Shown: positions 34,459 to 42,637 of the stretch, piece by piece
Position numbering within the stretch: the stretch's first letter is position 1
Layout: every line of letters starts with the position of its first letter
Assembly (NCBI GenBank): GCA_019637875.1
Contig: JAHBUW010000001.1
Span: 186,001 to 250,000 of the forward strand
DNA length: 64,000 bases
Direction: 5' to 3'
From: Pseudobdellovibrionaceae bacterium
Lineage (GTDB): Bacteria; Bdellovibrionota; Bdellovibrionia; Bdellovibrionales; Bdellovibrionaceae
Program-made: the position numbers and the translations under genes
The notes under the pieces: generated by a model
Database searches by the model: none
The model's input: only the letters and a program-made list of their open reading frames with translations
What the model was told of the DNA's origin: nothing

Positions 34459-34997
34459 TACGGGCGGGTGTGGGATTGCAGGATGATGGTCATGTAGGTG
34501 CCGTTCAGGCTCTGGTCGTGGCCTTTGACGGCCCAGGGGGCTGTTGCCGCCGCGAACCAGGAGCTGGTCAGCAGGCCGCCTTTGGCGGGGAAGTTCATGC
34601 GGCAGGCTTCGATGGTGCCCATGGGTGTTTCCACGGAGTCTTTGGCCGTGGTCGTCATGATGGTGGGGACGTGCGAGGGGAAGCTTTCGCCGCAACGGGT
34701 GGCGAGAGTCGGGATGAGTTGGTTCTCGATCGCCGCGTAGTAGGCCTCGGGGACCTGCGTGGTTTCGTGGAGCGAGCCGAGGGGCGCGCCCTCCGCGCTT
34801 TGCTCGAAAATCTGCAGCACGGTGTATTCGCGTTTTACGGAGTCGTAAGCCTCCACGCGGATGGTTTTTTTGATGTCGTAAAGGCCGTCAGCCATGAGCG
34901 CTTGGCCCACATAGACGACTTGCTCACCGACGACGGGAAGGGCGAAAGCCGCGGTGGGAGCCGTAATCAGGGCGAACAGCAGGGACAGGATTTTCAT
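34458..34997 (-). CDS. Exported protein of unknown function
   Basis: A 179-residue protein with signal peptide MKILSLLFALITAPTAAFA. The mature part looks like one compact domain with a single conserved-looking Cys pair (ATRCGE, IEACRMNF). Its stop codon shares its last base with the large nested palindrome at 34406-34458, which would form a very stable hairpin at the 3' end of its mRNA. A 29-residue membrane peptide gene lies 17 bases upstream on the same strand. No family recognised. Confidence 0.65.
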   Translation of the reverse strand: MKILSLLFALITAPTAAFALPVVGEQVVYVGQALMADGLYDIKKTIRVEAYDSVKREYTVLQIFEQSAEGAPLGSLHETTQVPEAYYAAIENQLIPTLATRCGESFPSHVPTIMTTTAKDSVETPMGTIEACRMNFPAKGGLLTSSWFAAATAPWAVKGHDQSLNGTYMTIILQSHTRP

Positions 34998-35014
34998 CGA
35001 AACCTCGTGGTTTT

Positions 35015-35104
35015 TTAGATTGTCGAGAACTGAGCGACAACCAAAACCAGAAGGATGAAGAACACAAGCAAAACGCGGTTTGAATCCAGGGACCGGGAAA
35101 ACAT
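35015..35104 (-). CDS. 29-residue single-pass membrane peptide
   Basis: A tiny reading frame, ATG to TAA. The first 11 residues are polar and basic (MFSRSLDSNRV); residues 12-25 are entirely hydrophobic (LLVFFILLVLVVAQ), and it ends FSTI. GGAG lies 8 bases before the ATG. The frame lies in a 230-base gap and in line with the exported gene 17 bases downstream. The all-hydrophobic core, start signal and placement make a real small protein plausible, but no homologue is known to me. Confidence 0.5.
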   Translation of the reverse strand: MFSRSLDSNRVLLVFFILLVLVVAQFSTI

Positions 35105-35230
35105 CTCAAGGCTCCGATTTGGTGTGAAAAAGCGGGCGAGAGTTAACACTGGGTTAGGGTTCCGGCAAGGGCCTCATTGCCGCCCGCGTAAACCCGTTGC
35201 CACAGGCGCTTTCGGGGCCTACCAAGAGTC

Positions 35231-35644
35231 ATGGGGTTTTGGCTTCCCGACGGGTTTATTTTGAGCTGGGGAAATGTGGAGCGACTGCTCGAGTGGGGCG
35301 TCGGCCTGTTCTTCGTTTATTACGCTTTGAACGGCTTTTTCGGCTGGCAGAAGATCCCCCCGCAGTCCCCACGTTTCGAGAAGTTTATTCAGTCGCTTCA
35401 CGCCACGGGCTTTCTGATGCCGGTCGTGAAGTTTCTCGAACTCGTGGCGGGCCTACTTTTGATTCTGGATTGGACCCCTTTGATCGCCACCGCGATTCTC
35501 GCGCCGATCGTTTTCGTGATCGTGAGCGCGCACTTCTTCCTCAACTTCATGCGAGGCTGGCGGATCGCGGCCGCGACCTTCTTCCCCTACGCGCTCTTGG
35601 TGTTCTGCCAACTCGATCGTTGGAAATTTCTGTGGAGCCGCTAG
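35231..35644 (+). CDS. DoxX-like membrane protein
   Basis: A 137-residue protein with four transmembrane helices. GVGLFFVYYALNGFFGWQKIPPQSP at the start, FLMPVVKFLELVAGLLLILDWTPLIATAILAPIV in the middle and FLNFMRG near the end match the DoxX-like group. Members are small inner-membrane proteins of uncertain function. The 3' end overlaps the methyltransferase gene by 13 bases, and the region upstream may hold a weak hairpin (GGCAA/TTGCC). Confidence 0.8.
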   Translation: MGFWLPDGFILSWGNVERLLEWGVGLFFVYYALNGFFGWQKIPPQSPRFEKFIQSLHATGFLMPVVKFLELVAGLLLILDWTPLIATAILAPIVFVIVSAHFFLNFMRGWRIAAATFFPYALLVFCQLDRWKFLWSR

Positions 35645-36258
35645 TCCATCGCGCCTTTCATCAGCCCCAACTGCTGCCACCGGATCCGCGCGCCGCCGCC
35701 TTCCTCGAGGGCGCGGGACCCTTCGATCTCGAGATCGGCTGCGGCGTCGGTCTGCACCCCATCCGCTACGCCCTCGCGAACCCCGAGCGCAAACTCGTCG
35801 CCATCGAACATACGCGCGAGAAATTCGAGAAGTTCGCGCGTCGTTATCAGAATAACGGCGAACCCGCGCAACTTTTGCCCGTGCATGCGAACGCCGTCAG
35901 CTGGGTCCATCAGTTCGCCTCGAATCACCTCTTCGAGCGCATCCATCTTTTGTACCCGAATCCCGAGGTGAAGAACCCGGCGAAACGTTGGATCCGCATG
36001 CCGTTCTTCGGACGTCTGCTGGAGACGTTGAAGCCCGGGGGCGAGGTGATTTTCGCCACGAATCTGCGGGATTATGCCGAGGAGATCCGCGACCACGCCA
36101 CGCGCGCCTGGAATCTGGACGTCGTCGAGTTCCGCGCGTTCACTTTGCCGGACGTCGTCTTGACGAAGCGGGAACCCCGCACACATTTTGAGATGAAGTA
36201 TCTGCAGCGGGGCGAGACCTGTTTCGACGTACGGCTGCGGAAGAAAGGCGAATCATGA
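35632..36258 (+). CDS. TrmB-like SAM-dependent methyltransferase
   Basis: A 208-residue class I methyltransferase most like tRNA (guanine-N7)-methyltransferase TrmB. The SAM-binding motif is FDLEIGCGVGLHPIRYA; motif II follows as KLVAIEHTREKFEKFARR. The region that in TrmB reads F-P-D-P-W-P-K is replaced by LYPNPEVKNPAKRW, and LKPGGEVIFATN is the usual late motif. The changed motif could mean a different substrate. Start is taken as the GTG at 35632, overlapping the DoxX-like gene; a longer frame upstream is the shadow of that gene. The ATG of msrA overlaps its stop. Confidence 0.7.
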   Translation: MEPLVHRAFHQPQLLPPDPRAAAFLEGAGPFDLEIGCGVGLHPIRYALANPERKLVAIEHTREKFEKFARRYQNNGEPAQLLPVHANAVSWVHQFASNHLFERIHLLYPNPEVKNPAKRWIRMPFFGRLLETLKPGGEVIFATNLRDYAEEIRDHATRAWNLDVVEFRAFTLPDVVLTKREPRTHFEMKYLQRGETCFDVRLRKKGES

Positions 36259-36758
36259 GCATCAAATTGGTGACGATCGCGGGCGGTTGTTTCTGGGGCA
36301 TGGAAGAGATCATCCGGACTTTGCCCGGAGTCGTCGAGACGACGGTGGGCTACGCCGGCGGCACGACGGAAAATCCGACGTACAAGGAAGTTTCGCAAGG
36401 AACGACCGGCCACGCGGAAAGTATCCAAATGAAAGTCGAGACCGCGCAATTCGACTTCCGTGATTTCCTGACGAATTGGTTTTTCAAGATGCACAATCCG
36501 ACGACGCCCAATCAACAGGGGAACGATCGCGGCTCGCAGTACCGCTCGGTGATTTTTTATCACGACGGCGAACAACGCCAAACGGCGGAAGAGGTCATCG
36601 CCCAGATCAACGCGGAAAAATTCTGGAAGAAGCCCATCGTGACTGAAGTACGCGAGTACAGAGGCTTCACGCCCGCCGAAGATTATCATCAGGATTATCT
36701 GCGCAAGAACCCGGGCGGCTACACCTGTCACTTCATGCGGACTGCGCCCGAGACGTAA
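36255..36758 (+). CDS. msrA: Peptide methionine sulfoxide reductase MsrA
   Basis: A 167-residue enzyme that reduces methionine-S-sulfoxide in oxidised proteins. The catalytic motif GGCFWG is at residues ~10-15; the family features VGYAGGTTENPTYKEVSQGTTGHAE and PAEDYHQDYL are intact. The second Cys is near the C-terminus (YTCHF). No signal peptide, so cytoplasmic. ATGA overlap with the TrmB-like gene indicates one operon with it and the DoxX-like gene. Confidence 0.95.
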   Translation: MSIKLVTIAGGCFWGMEEIIRTLPGVVETTVGYAGGTTENPTYKEVSQGTTGHAESIQMKVETAQFDFRDFLTNWFFKMHNPTTPNQQGNDRGSQYRSVIFYHDGEQRQTAEEVIAQINAEKFWKKPIVTEVREYRGFTPAEDYHQDYLRKNPGGYTCHFMRTAPET

Positions 36759-36790
36759 AAAAGGCGGCGACCCCGGGGAGAGCCGCCGCC
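36757..36790 (-). terminator. Terminator for the minus-strand lipoprotein gene
   Basis: On the minus strand GGCGGCG pairs with CGCCGCC around a 14-base loop and is followed by six T residues. It lies just after the stop of the lipoprotein gene (36811) and overlaps the end of msrA. Confidence 0.65.
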
Positions 36791-36810
36791 CTTAGACTTA
36801 CGGCATTCAA

Positions 36811-37764
36811 TTATTGGACGAAGCGACGCCTCTCGTAGGAACCGCAGCTTTGGTAGTGCGACCAGGGGTGAACTCCGGCGAGCAGGACATCCGGTTGCTC
36901 CGCCAGGTACTGGTCGATGTTGAAGATCCTCCGGATCGCGGCCCAGTTGCGATTCAGATCGCGACCTTCCACGTTTCCGAATTGATGCCAGTGCGCTTCG
37001 AGCTGCGCGACATTGCCGCGCGTGTAGGCGAGGACGTCGGCGTTACCGGGCACTTCTCCGTACAAACGGAAATCGAAGTTCTTCAAACACTCTTTCGAAA
37101 CGGTTTCGGCCGTTCCCCAGGTGAAAGTGCGCGGTTGGACGCCACGGCAATTGAGTGCCTTGATTTCGGTTTTGCGTCCGGCCGCCACGAGCTGCGGAAA
37201 CAGCTGCGCGTAGTTGTTGACGTAGCGAACGCGCGCCTGCGCTCCGGCGTGGCAGTACGACTTTTGCGAATTGAAATTGGTTTTGCCGATCGCGCAGCAG
37301 CCCGCGTTCTTACTTTCGCAGTAGGCGCGGCATTGCGCTTCGGCGGCGGCGCCCGAATTCAACACGATCCCTGTACCGCCCGCGCACATATGGCCCGCTT
37401 CGAAATCGGCCGTGCAGCTACCACCCGACGGCGTGGTGGAGGATTCGGTCACCACGACGGGCGGCGGGGTCTGCGGAGTTTCGTAGGGGGCATTCGAGTT
37501 TCCGGAGTTCGACTCGGAGTTCGGATTCGTGCTGGAGCCGCCGTTCGATGAGCCCGGTGTCTTCGGGTTCGACGGCGGCGTCACAACATTGGGCGCGCGG
37601 GTCAATGTGGTTTCCGAATTGGCGACCGTGACGTTCCCTTGCCCCAGTTCCGCGCTCTCTTGGGCTTGGACGATTTCGCCGTCGAGGACGCGGAATTCGG
37701 TGGCCGCGCAACCGGTGGTCAGAAGAATCAGCGTCGCACCGATCATGGTTTTCAAGTTGTTCAT
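36811..37764 (-). CDS. Cysteine-rich lipoprotein of unknown function
   Basis: A 317-residue lipoprotein: signal MNNLKTMIGATLILLTTGC with a normal lipobox (LTTGC). The next ~110 residues are a Ser/Asn/Pro/Thr-rich linker (SSNGGSSTNPNSESNS), then comes a cysteine-dense domain (CTADFEAGHMC, CRAYCESKNAGCC, YCHAG) and a C-terminal helical segment with HWHQFGNVEGRD and IFNIDQYLAEQPDV, reminiscent of cell-surface repeats found in other proteins. A GGGGGAAAA ribosome binding site supports the start. Likely surface-exposed or periplasmic; function unknown. Confidence 0.7.
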   Translation of the reverse strand: MNNLKTMIGATLILLTTGCAATEFRVLDGEIVQAQESAELGQGNVTVANSETTLTRAPNVVTPPSNPKTPGSSNGGSSTNPNSESNSGNSNAPYETPQTPPPVVVTESSTTPSGGSCTADFEAGHMCAGGTGIVLNSGAAAEAQCRAYCESKNAGCCAIGKTNFNSQKSYCHAGAQARVRYVNNYAQLFPQLVAAGRKTEIKALNCRGVQPRTFTWGTAETVSKECLKNFDFRLYGEVPGNADVLAYTRGNVAQLEAHWHQFGNVEGRDLNRNWAAIRRIFNIDQYLAEQPDVLLAGVHPWSHYQSCGSYERRRFVQ

Positions 37765-37850
37765 TTTTCCCCCTTGTTCTTTTCCAGAATGCCTCGGGGA
37801 AGGTGGAGTCGCGACTGACATCCGTGAAGCGATCGCCTCAGTTTGGGATG

Positions 37851-39473
37851 TCAGGGCGAAATGAACAGGGGATAACCCAACGAGCGCGCCCGTAGCGGAG
37901 TTTCCTTGAAGGCGGGGCTCAGGACTTCGGCTCCCACCGTCAAGGCGGGGGTCGTGAGCGTGGGGGACAGCGTGATCGAAACGTCGTCATCGTTGCGCAC
38001 GCAACCCGTGCAGAGCGACGGACTCTCGGGGTGCAGGCGGACCAAGACTTCGTTCAATGAGTTTTCGACACGCGTGAAATCCGAATTGACGAGCGAGCCC
38101 CAGAGCGCGCCGTCGTTCGTCAGCAGCGCTTTCTTCCAGCGTGCCGAGAAACCCGGTTTGAACTTGGCATGATCGAGCAAAGAACCGTCCGAGCCAAGGC
38201 GGTAGTAGGTTGCGGTCCGTCCCGAACGATCCGCGAACCCGAGCGCGTAGAATCCACCACCGGGTCGGGCGACAAGCGAGGCGATGACGGCAAGGCCGGA
38301 TTCGTTCGCCGTGCCGTAGCTGCGCGACCACGAAAGATCCCCGGCGCTATCCAGACGTAGCACGAGGGCCTGACTGCGTCCGGTAGAGGAAAACTCGGTG
38401 GAGCCGGCCACGATGAACCCGCCATCGTCGGTCGCGAGGACGGATTCACTTTGCATCGCGATTTGGCGTGTCCATAAAACCTCGCCGGACGAGTTCACTT
38501 TGACGTAAATCGGTTGGCCGTTACCGAGACCCGACAGCAGGAGCGTACCGTCACTGAGCGGAAGCAGATCCGTAAGCACCATGTCTTCGAACCACCGCTG
38601 CGCTTCGATCCGTCCGTCCGCACGCAACCACACGAGGCCCGCCGCCCGTCGCTCGGGAGCGGTACTTAAGGCGCTGGTGGTGGATTCGGCGAACACGGTG
38701 AGCGAGGCGCCCACGAGCAGTCGACCGGCGCCCAAAGGCATCACGCGAGCGAAGCGGAGCTTATGGCGCTCGGGTAAGTCGGCGCCGTACACAAGTGCCG
38801 AGAGGGGAAGGCCCCCATCGTCGAGTTTGACGAGCAGGGCCGGTTCACGACTTTGAAAAGCGGTGGCGAGGTTGAGGTCCGCGGGACTCGCGCTCAGCAG
38901 AAGGCCGTCGGAGGACGACGTGAGGGAAGTGACGATCAAGGAACGTCCCGCGAAGTCGTGGTCGTAAGTTCTGACCCAGCTCGGTTTGCCGGCGTCGTTG
39001 AGGCGGGCCACGACGGGCAGGTGACCCGGCGCCGCGTTCCACACGGTACCGATCGCGGTGAAATCCGCGCCCGCCGCGGCGGCCTTCATTTCCTGAAACT
39101 GCACGTACTGCAAGAGGTACTCTTCGCCTTCGTAGACGAGGATCCGCTTCTCGGCATCATTGAATACCAGCGGCACTTCGAATCTTTCGTCGGCCGAAAG
39201 ATCCCGGCAGTTCTGGCGGATCATGATCCCAACGCCGTTGCGCACGAGGATGCGCGCGCGGACGGGATCGCCGTCCGCGCAGACCCCGCCGACCAGGATC
39301 AAGTTATAGATCTTCCCGTCGTAACCTTCGCCGTTACCGCCGGGGGACTGCGATTCGGCCAACGACAATGAGGACAAATTCGCATCGAGACCGTCGAAGC
39401 CCGTGCAGTTCTGAAAAATCAGCGGAAGCGAGAACGCCAAAATCGAAATGAGGAGGACCCGCCACCGCATCAT
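37851..39473 (-). CDS. Lipoprotein with beta-propeller-like repeats, F-Q-N-C lipobox
   Basis: A 540-residue protein with signal MMRWRVLLISILAFSLPLIFQNC. Mature residues ~140-470 contain repeats of the kind DGGFIVAGS...LVLRLDSAGDLSWSRSYG, as in beta-propeller domains that report paths of logged events. A short C-terminal part has a Cys pair (SLCTGCVRN). Its ATG overlaps the stop of the TPR/winged-helix gene upstream by four bases (ATGA), so the lipoprotein is co-translated with that regulator. The start at 39473 follows from this coupling; a longer upstream frame overlaps the neighbour. Function unknown. Confidence 0.72.
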   Translation of the reverse strand: MMRWRVLLISILAFSLPLIFQNCTGFDGLDANLSSLSLAESQSPGGNGEGYDGKIYNLILVGGVCADGDPVRARILVRNGVGIMIRQNCRDLSADERFEVPLVFNDAEKRILVYEGEEYLLQYVQFQEMKAAAAGADFTAIGTVWNAAPGHLPVVARLNDAGKPSWVRTYDHDFAGRSLIVTSLTSSSDGLLLSASPADLNLATAFQSREPALLVKLDDGGLPLSALVYGADLPERHKLRFARVMPLGAGRLLVGASLTVFAESTTSALSTAPERRAAGLVWLRADGRIEAQRWFEDMVLTDLLPLSDGTLLLSGLGNGQPIYVKVNSSGEVLWTRQIAMQSESVLATDDGGFIVAGSTEFSSTGRSQALVLRLDSAGDLSWSRSYGTANESGLAVIASLVARPGGGFYALGFADRSGRTATYYRLGSDGSLLDHAKFKPGFSARWKKALLTNDGALWGSLVNSDFTRVENSLNEVLVRLHPESPSLCTGCVRNDDDVSITLSPTLTTPALTVGAEVLSPAFKETPLRARSLGYPLFISP

Positions 39474-40897
39474 GCGGGCCTCGCGAGGCTGGCGATTTCG
39501 TAAGTCGTCGCGGGACCGGCGCCGTAGACGTGCAGTGACCGACGCTCCTGCGCCCACCGGGCGAAGCGGCGGAACTGACCCGTGCTCAGCCCCAGTCGAC
39601 CACGGGCCTCACGTGCGGAAAACTCCATACCCGGTCGGAACGATTGCAAAAGCGTGTTCCACCAACGTTCGTGGGGATCGGCAACGTCGGGGGCGGCCCG
39701 CAAAAGCAGCGCCGCTTCGGGGCCACGGAAAAGTTGAAAGCTGCCACCGCGCCCTTCGATCTTCATGTCCAGGCCCTGAGCTTTGAGCTGCCGTCGCGCG
39801 CGGCGGATCAGTTGGTGCACCCGATCCGGAGAGTGGAAGATGTCGAAGTGTTCACGGGGAAACAGTTCCGCGAAGAGGGTTCCGAGCTGAATGGGGCGAT
39901 ACAGATCGCGCGACACCAGATGCAGGACGCGACTGACTTTGTCGGTTCCCGCGAACTCGATCGGTGCGCTTCCCGCTGCGCCGTCCACGTAGTGCCCGTG
40001 CGTCGGCGCCCGCCCCAACGAGGCGACGAGTTTTTCGCGGTACGCGGGGGACGGGGTACCGAAGTAAAGTCGTTCGAAGCGCGTTTCATCAAAGCCCGTG
40101 CGTAAAATCAAATGGTCGATGTCCCTTAGGGTTTCGAAGTGGCGAAGCTCGGCGGCCAGCGCGCGCGTTTCGAGAAGGGGCGTGAGCCGCCCTTCGCGAA
40201 GGGCGACCAGATAGCCGCGCCACTTCTGAATGAAAAGACGATCCAGTCCGCCCGTCAGGATCTTCGCGGCGGCGTCGAGGTCTTCGGCGGCGCGCTCGAA
40301 TTGACCGGAGCGAATGCGCAGCTGCGCGGCCATCTCGAGGCAGTTCCCGTGCAGGCGCAGGGCGTTTCCGGTTTTGGCGATGAGGCTCTCGACCAGGGGC
40401 AGGGCGCGTTCATCTTCTTGGGCGCCGATCAGCGCCGAGGCCAAGTTCACTTCGCCGACGACGCGCGCGTAGGGCGCAAGCTCGCCGTCCAGGTAGGATT
40501 CGAGCTCCGGCACCGCGCGGGCGTAATCCCAGCGCGCGAAGAAACAATAGGCGCGGTAAAGGCGCGTTTCCCAGGGGCCTTGGGAGCGCGGAGACTCTAG
40601 AAGTTCCAAGGCTTCGGCGATGCCGCCCGCCCGTTGCAAGAGCACGGCGTACTCGGCGATCTCGACGGCGGTGGCGGGGGCCGCGCCCACTTTTTCGGGG
40701 TGGATGATCCGGGTCAACAGACGCAAGCCCAAGGTCACTTTACCCGTGCGGCGACAGAGGTTCGCGGCACGGCCGATCAGCTTTCGGGGAATGTCTTTGG
40801 CGGGGATGGAGCTTAAAATCAGCGAGGCCGTGGACATTTGTCCCGCGCGCACGGCGTCCTCGCAGTTTTGCAAGAGATCTTGAACCTTAACCGTCAA
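39470..40897 (-). CDS. TPR-rich protein with winged-helix-like domain (paralogue of 8291-9766)
   Basis: A 475-residue soluble protein. Helical TPR-like repeats occupy residues ~10-250. The shared motifs with the protein at 8291 are, in order, ANLCRRTG, RLYFGTPSPAYREKL, LYRPIQLGTLFAELFPREHFDI, DRVHQLIRRARRQL and a C-terminal HTH-like SAREARGRLGLSTGQFRRFARWAQ. Start is TTG, 4 to 5 bases after GGGGGAA; no ATG occurs before residue 20. It is translationally coupled to the F-Q-N-C lipoprotein downstream. A DNA-binding or signal-transducing role is inferred, not seen. Confidence 0.7.
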   Translation of the reverse strand: MTVKVQDLLQNCEDAVRAGQMSTASLILSSIPAKDIPRKLIGRAANLCRRTGKVTLGLRLLTRIIHPEKVGAAPATAVEIAEYAVLLQRAGGIAEALELLESPRSQGPWETRLYRAYCFFARWDYARAVPELESYLDGELAPYARVVGEVNLASALIGAQEDERALPLVESLIAKTGNALRLHGNCLEMAAQLRIRSGQFERAAEDLDAAAKILTGGLDRLFIQKWRGYLVALREGRLTPLLETRALAAELRHFETLRDIDHLILRTGFDETRFERLYFGTPSPAYREKLVASLGRAPTHGHYVDGAAGSAPIEFAGTDKVSRVLHLVSRDLYRPIQLGTLFAELFPREHFDIFHSPDRVHQLIRRARRQLKAQGLDMKIEGRGGSFQLFRGPEAALLLRAAPDVADPHERWWNTLLQSFRPGMEFSAREARGRLGLSTGQFRRFARWAQERRSLHVYGAGPATTYEIASLARPA

Positions 40898-40975
40898 CGT
40901 TCCCCCGAAACGTTATTCTAACGTAGGAGGGGGCCGACGCGACAGCGGGGCGGAGAAATGTCTCGGAGCGAGACG

Positions 40976-41625
40976 TTACCGCACGCCCGGTTTTACGCAG
41001 TCTTCCGTCTTCGGACGGAGCTCGTGGTTTTTCGCATCGAGCTTCTCTTCTTCGGTGACTTTCAGCTCCAATGTCGCGACCCACGTGGGATGGGCGCAGT
41101 CTTTTGAAACGCCATTGGTTTTTCCGCTGGCGTCGCAAAGGCCGAAGTCGATTTGGTTCAACCCGGCGAAGACCTCGTGGGTCAGCACGGCGTTGGCGCG
41201 GTCCACCTACAGGGTGGGGGTGCTCCAGCGGGTGAGTCCTTTACTGAAACCGCCGCCTTGGCAGGTTTGACGATTCATGACCATCACGGTCGCACCGCTG
41301 GCGACCATATCTTTCAATTCGGGAAGATCGATGGTTTCGCGGGGCGGGCTGATCGTTTCGATCGCGTCTTTTTGCAGAGCCCCTTGGCAGTCATAACGTA
41401 AGGTCCGCGCGGTGCCGCGCACCAGATGCACGCTTTTCTGAATCAGGCGACCGTAACTTCCGCGCGCAGGGTTTCTTCTTCGCCGCGTTTACGTTGTTCG
41501 CCCTGAAGCTGGCGCTCCAGATCGGCGATGCGTTTGTCTTTGGCTTCGAGTTCGTCCTTCGCGGCGGGCGCGCAGGCGACGATTTGCGTGACGGCGATCA
41601 GCGCTAGAATACAGATCTTCTTCAT
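40976..41625 (-). pseudogene. Decayed lipoprotein gene (frameshift plus in-frame stop)
   Basis: Three short frames on the minus strand fit together as one broken gene. The first (41625-41443) encodes a lipoprotein signal with lipobox QIVAC and a coiled-coil stretch (DELEAKDKRIADLERQLQGEQ), then reads into a stop. A second frame continues YGRLIQKSVHLVRGTARTL... to a TAG at 41207-41209, and the same frame goes on as DRANAVLTHEVFAGLNQIDFGLCDASG to 40976. Joining them needs one frameshift near 41443-41490 and one read-through. The intact ancestor would be a ~215-residue lipoprotein. The alternative is a real 60-residue lipoprotein followed by debris. Confidence 0.6.
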
Positions 41626-41964
41626 GATGATTAAGCTCCCTAAACAAAGGTCCCTTAATGAATTCGCTCCTCTGACGCGACTGTTAGAACTTTAGACGGG
41701 CCCTTTTACACGACCTGCGTTTGGTCAAGGTCCCCAACCCATTTTAATTTCTAATAGTGATCCTTGCGATGACACGCCGAAAACATCGACGTTATCGTTC
41801 CATTTGATTTGTACCCCGGCTGGTTTCGTTTCCACGCGAAATCAAGTTCGATTCGATTGATATGCACTATCGAGATTAAGAATTGGGAAGATCCGAAATG
41901 CGGGAGTAGATTGATCTCATCCAGGGGCACTCAATCCCGGGTGCTCTCCGGCAAGGAGGTTCAA
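41626..41964 (+). promoter_or_regulatory. Intergenic region with promoters for hpf and the broken lipoprotein
   Basis: A 339-base AT-richer gap with no gene visible. It must hold the start signals of the minus-strand lipoprotein remnant and of the plus-strand hpf gene. A weak plus-strand promoter pair is TTGGTC (about 41731) with TTTAAT 16 bases later. The last 20 bases hold the AAGGAGG ribosome binding site of hpf. An in-frame extension of hpf back to 41809 exists but lacks start support. Confidence 0.35.
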
Positions 41965-42327
41965 ATGGTGAAGGTCATCTTCAAAAATCTCGAGAAATCC
42001 GAAATGGTTTCTGAGATCGTCCAGGAGAAAGTCTCGCACGTCCTGGCGAAATTTCCCGAGCTCGAGGGCGCGAACGCCACGGTCTCAGTGGAAATGGAAA
42101 ATTCCCCAATTCATGCGGGGAAAGATGACTTCCGGGTGAAACTTGTCGTGACGAATCGTCGCTTCAAACCACTCGTACTACAGAAGGAAGGCCCCAACCT
42201 CTATCAAGCCGCGGCGATTTTGTCGGATCGACTTTTCGAAGTCCTTCACCGCAGCTTAGAGAAAAAACGGGATCAACGCCGCCATTCGCAGCGCCGTTGG
42301 CAAACCGTTCTTCCGCAAGTGGGATAA
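41965..42327 (+). CDS. hpf: Ribosome hibernation promoting factor / RaiA family
   Basis: A 120-residue protein of the HPF/RaiA (sigma-54 modulation) family, which binds the 30S decoding region and stores ribosomes in inactive form when growth stops. Family features: VIFKNLEKSEMVSEIVQEKVSHVLAKFP at the start, the middle beta strands TVSVEMENSPIHAGKDDFRVKLVV and LYQAAAILSDRLFEVLHRSLEKKRDQRR, the basic last helix. It matches the short form, with a ~20-residue tail. An AAGGAGG ribosome binding site is six bases before the ATG. A strong terminator follows. It would suit the attack-phase/growth switch of a predator, which is inference. Confidence 0.85.
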   Translation: MVKVIFKNLEKSEMVSEIVQEKVSHVLAKFPELEGANATVSVEMENSPIHAGKDDFRVKLVVTNRRFKPLVLQKEGPNLYQAAAILSDRLFEVLHRSLEKKRDQRRHSQRRWQTVLPQVG

Positions 42328-42388
42328 TTTAACGGATGGCGAGTCCATCCCCAACCGGTCGGCGCCTCTGAGCGTTCGACCCCTTCCC

Positions 42389-42417
42389 GAGGGCTCCGCA
42401 AGGAGCCCTCTTCATTT
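42389..42417 (+). terminator. Rho-independent terminator of hpf
   Basis: GAGGGCTCC and GGAGCCCTC pair perfectly around the tetraloop GCAA, followed by TTCATTT. Its last base is the first base of the 9-bp direct repeat flanking the MITE-like element. Confidence 0.8.
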
Positions 42418-42418
42418 C

Positions 42419-42635
42419 TGAACTGGCCCCTTTGTGTGCGCTTTCCGATTTCCGGAGCGTTTCTGAAAGATCTTTTCTTCCGCTCACTTGGGGCACGGCC
42501 CTCCTGGCCTCGCCGCAGGGTCTTACGCCATCCAGGCGCTGCGGAGGCTGGCCGCCCGCGACCCCAACTGACCGGAAGAAAAGATCTTTCAGAAACTCCC
42601 CGAATCTGAAAAGCGCACACAAAGGGGCCAGCTCC
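42419..42635. mobile_element. MITE-like element: 217 bp, long imperfect terminal inverted repeats, 9-bp direct repeat
   Basis: The two ends are inverted copies of each other over about 75 bases. Left end TGAACTGGCCCCTTTG... and the complement of the right end GGAGCTGGCCCCTTTG... share runs of 22 and 23 identical bases separated by a 15-base variable part. The centre can pair further (GCCGCAG/CTGCGG). CTTCATTTC flanks both sides (42410-42418 and 42636-42644), as expected for a target-site duplication. No transposase is inside, so it would be non-autonomous. The right copy of the repeat overlaps the stop of the marR gene. Apparent ORFs of 95-120 codons on both strands here are products of the symmetry. 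Confidence 0.7.
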
Positions 42636-42637
42636 CT

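Noticed and set aside
35197-36258. 353-residue frame including the TrmB-like domain
   Set aside because: The first 145 codons are the shadow of the DoxX-like gene in another frame, rich in Arg and Pro.
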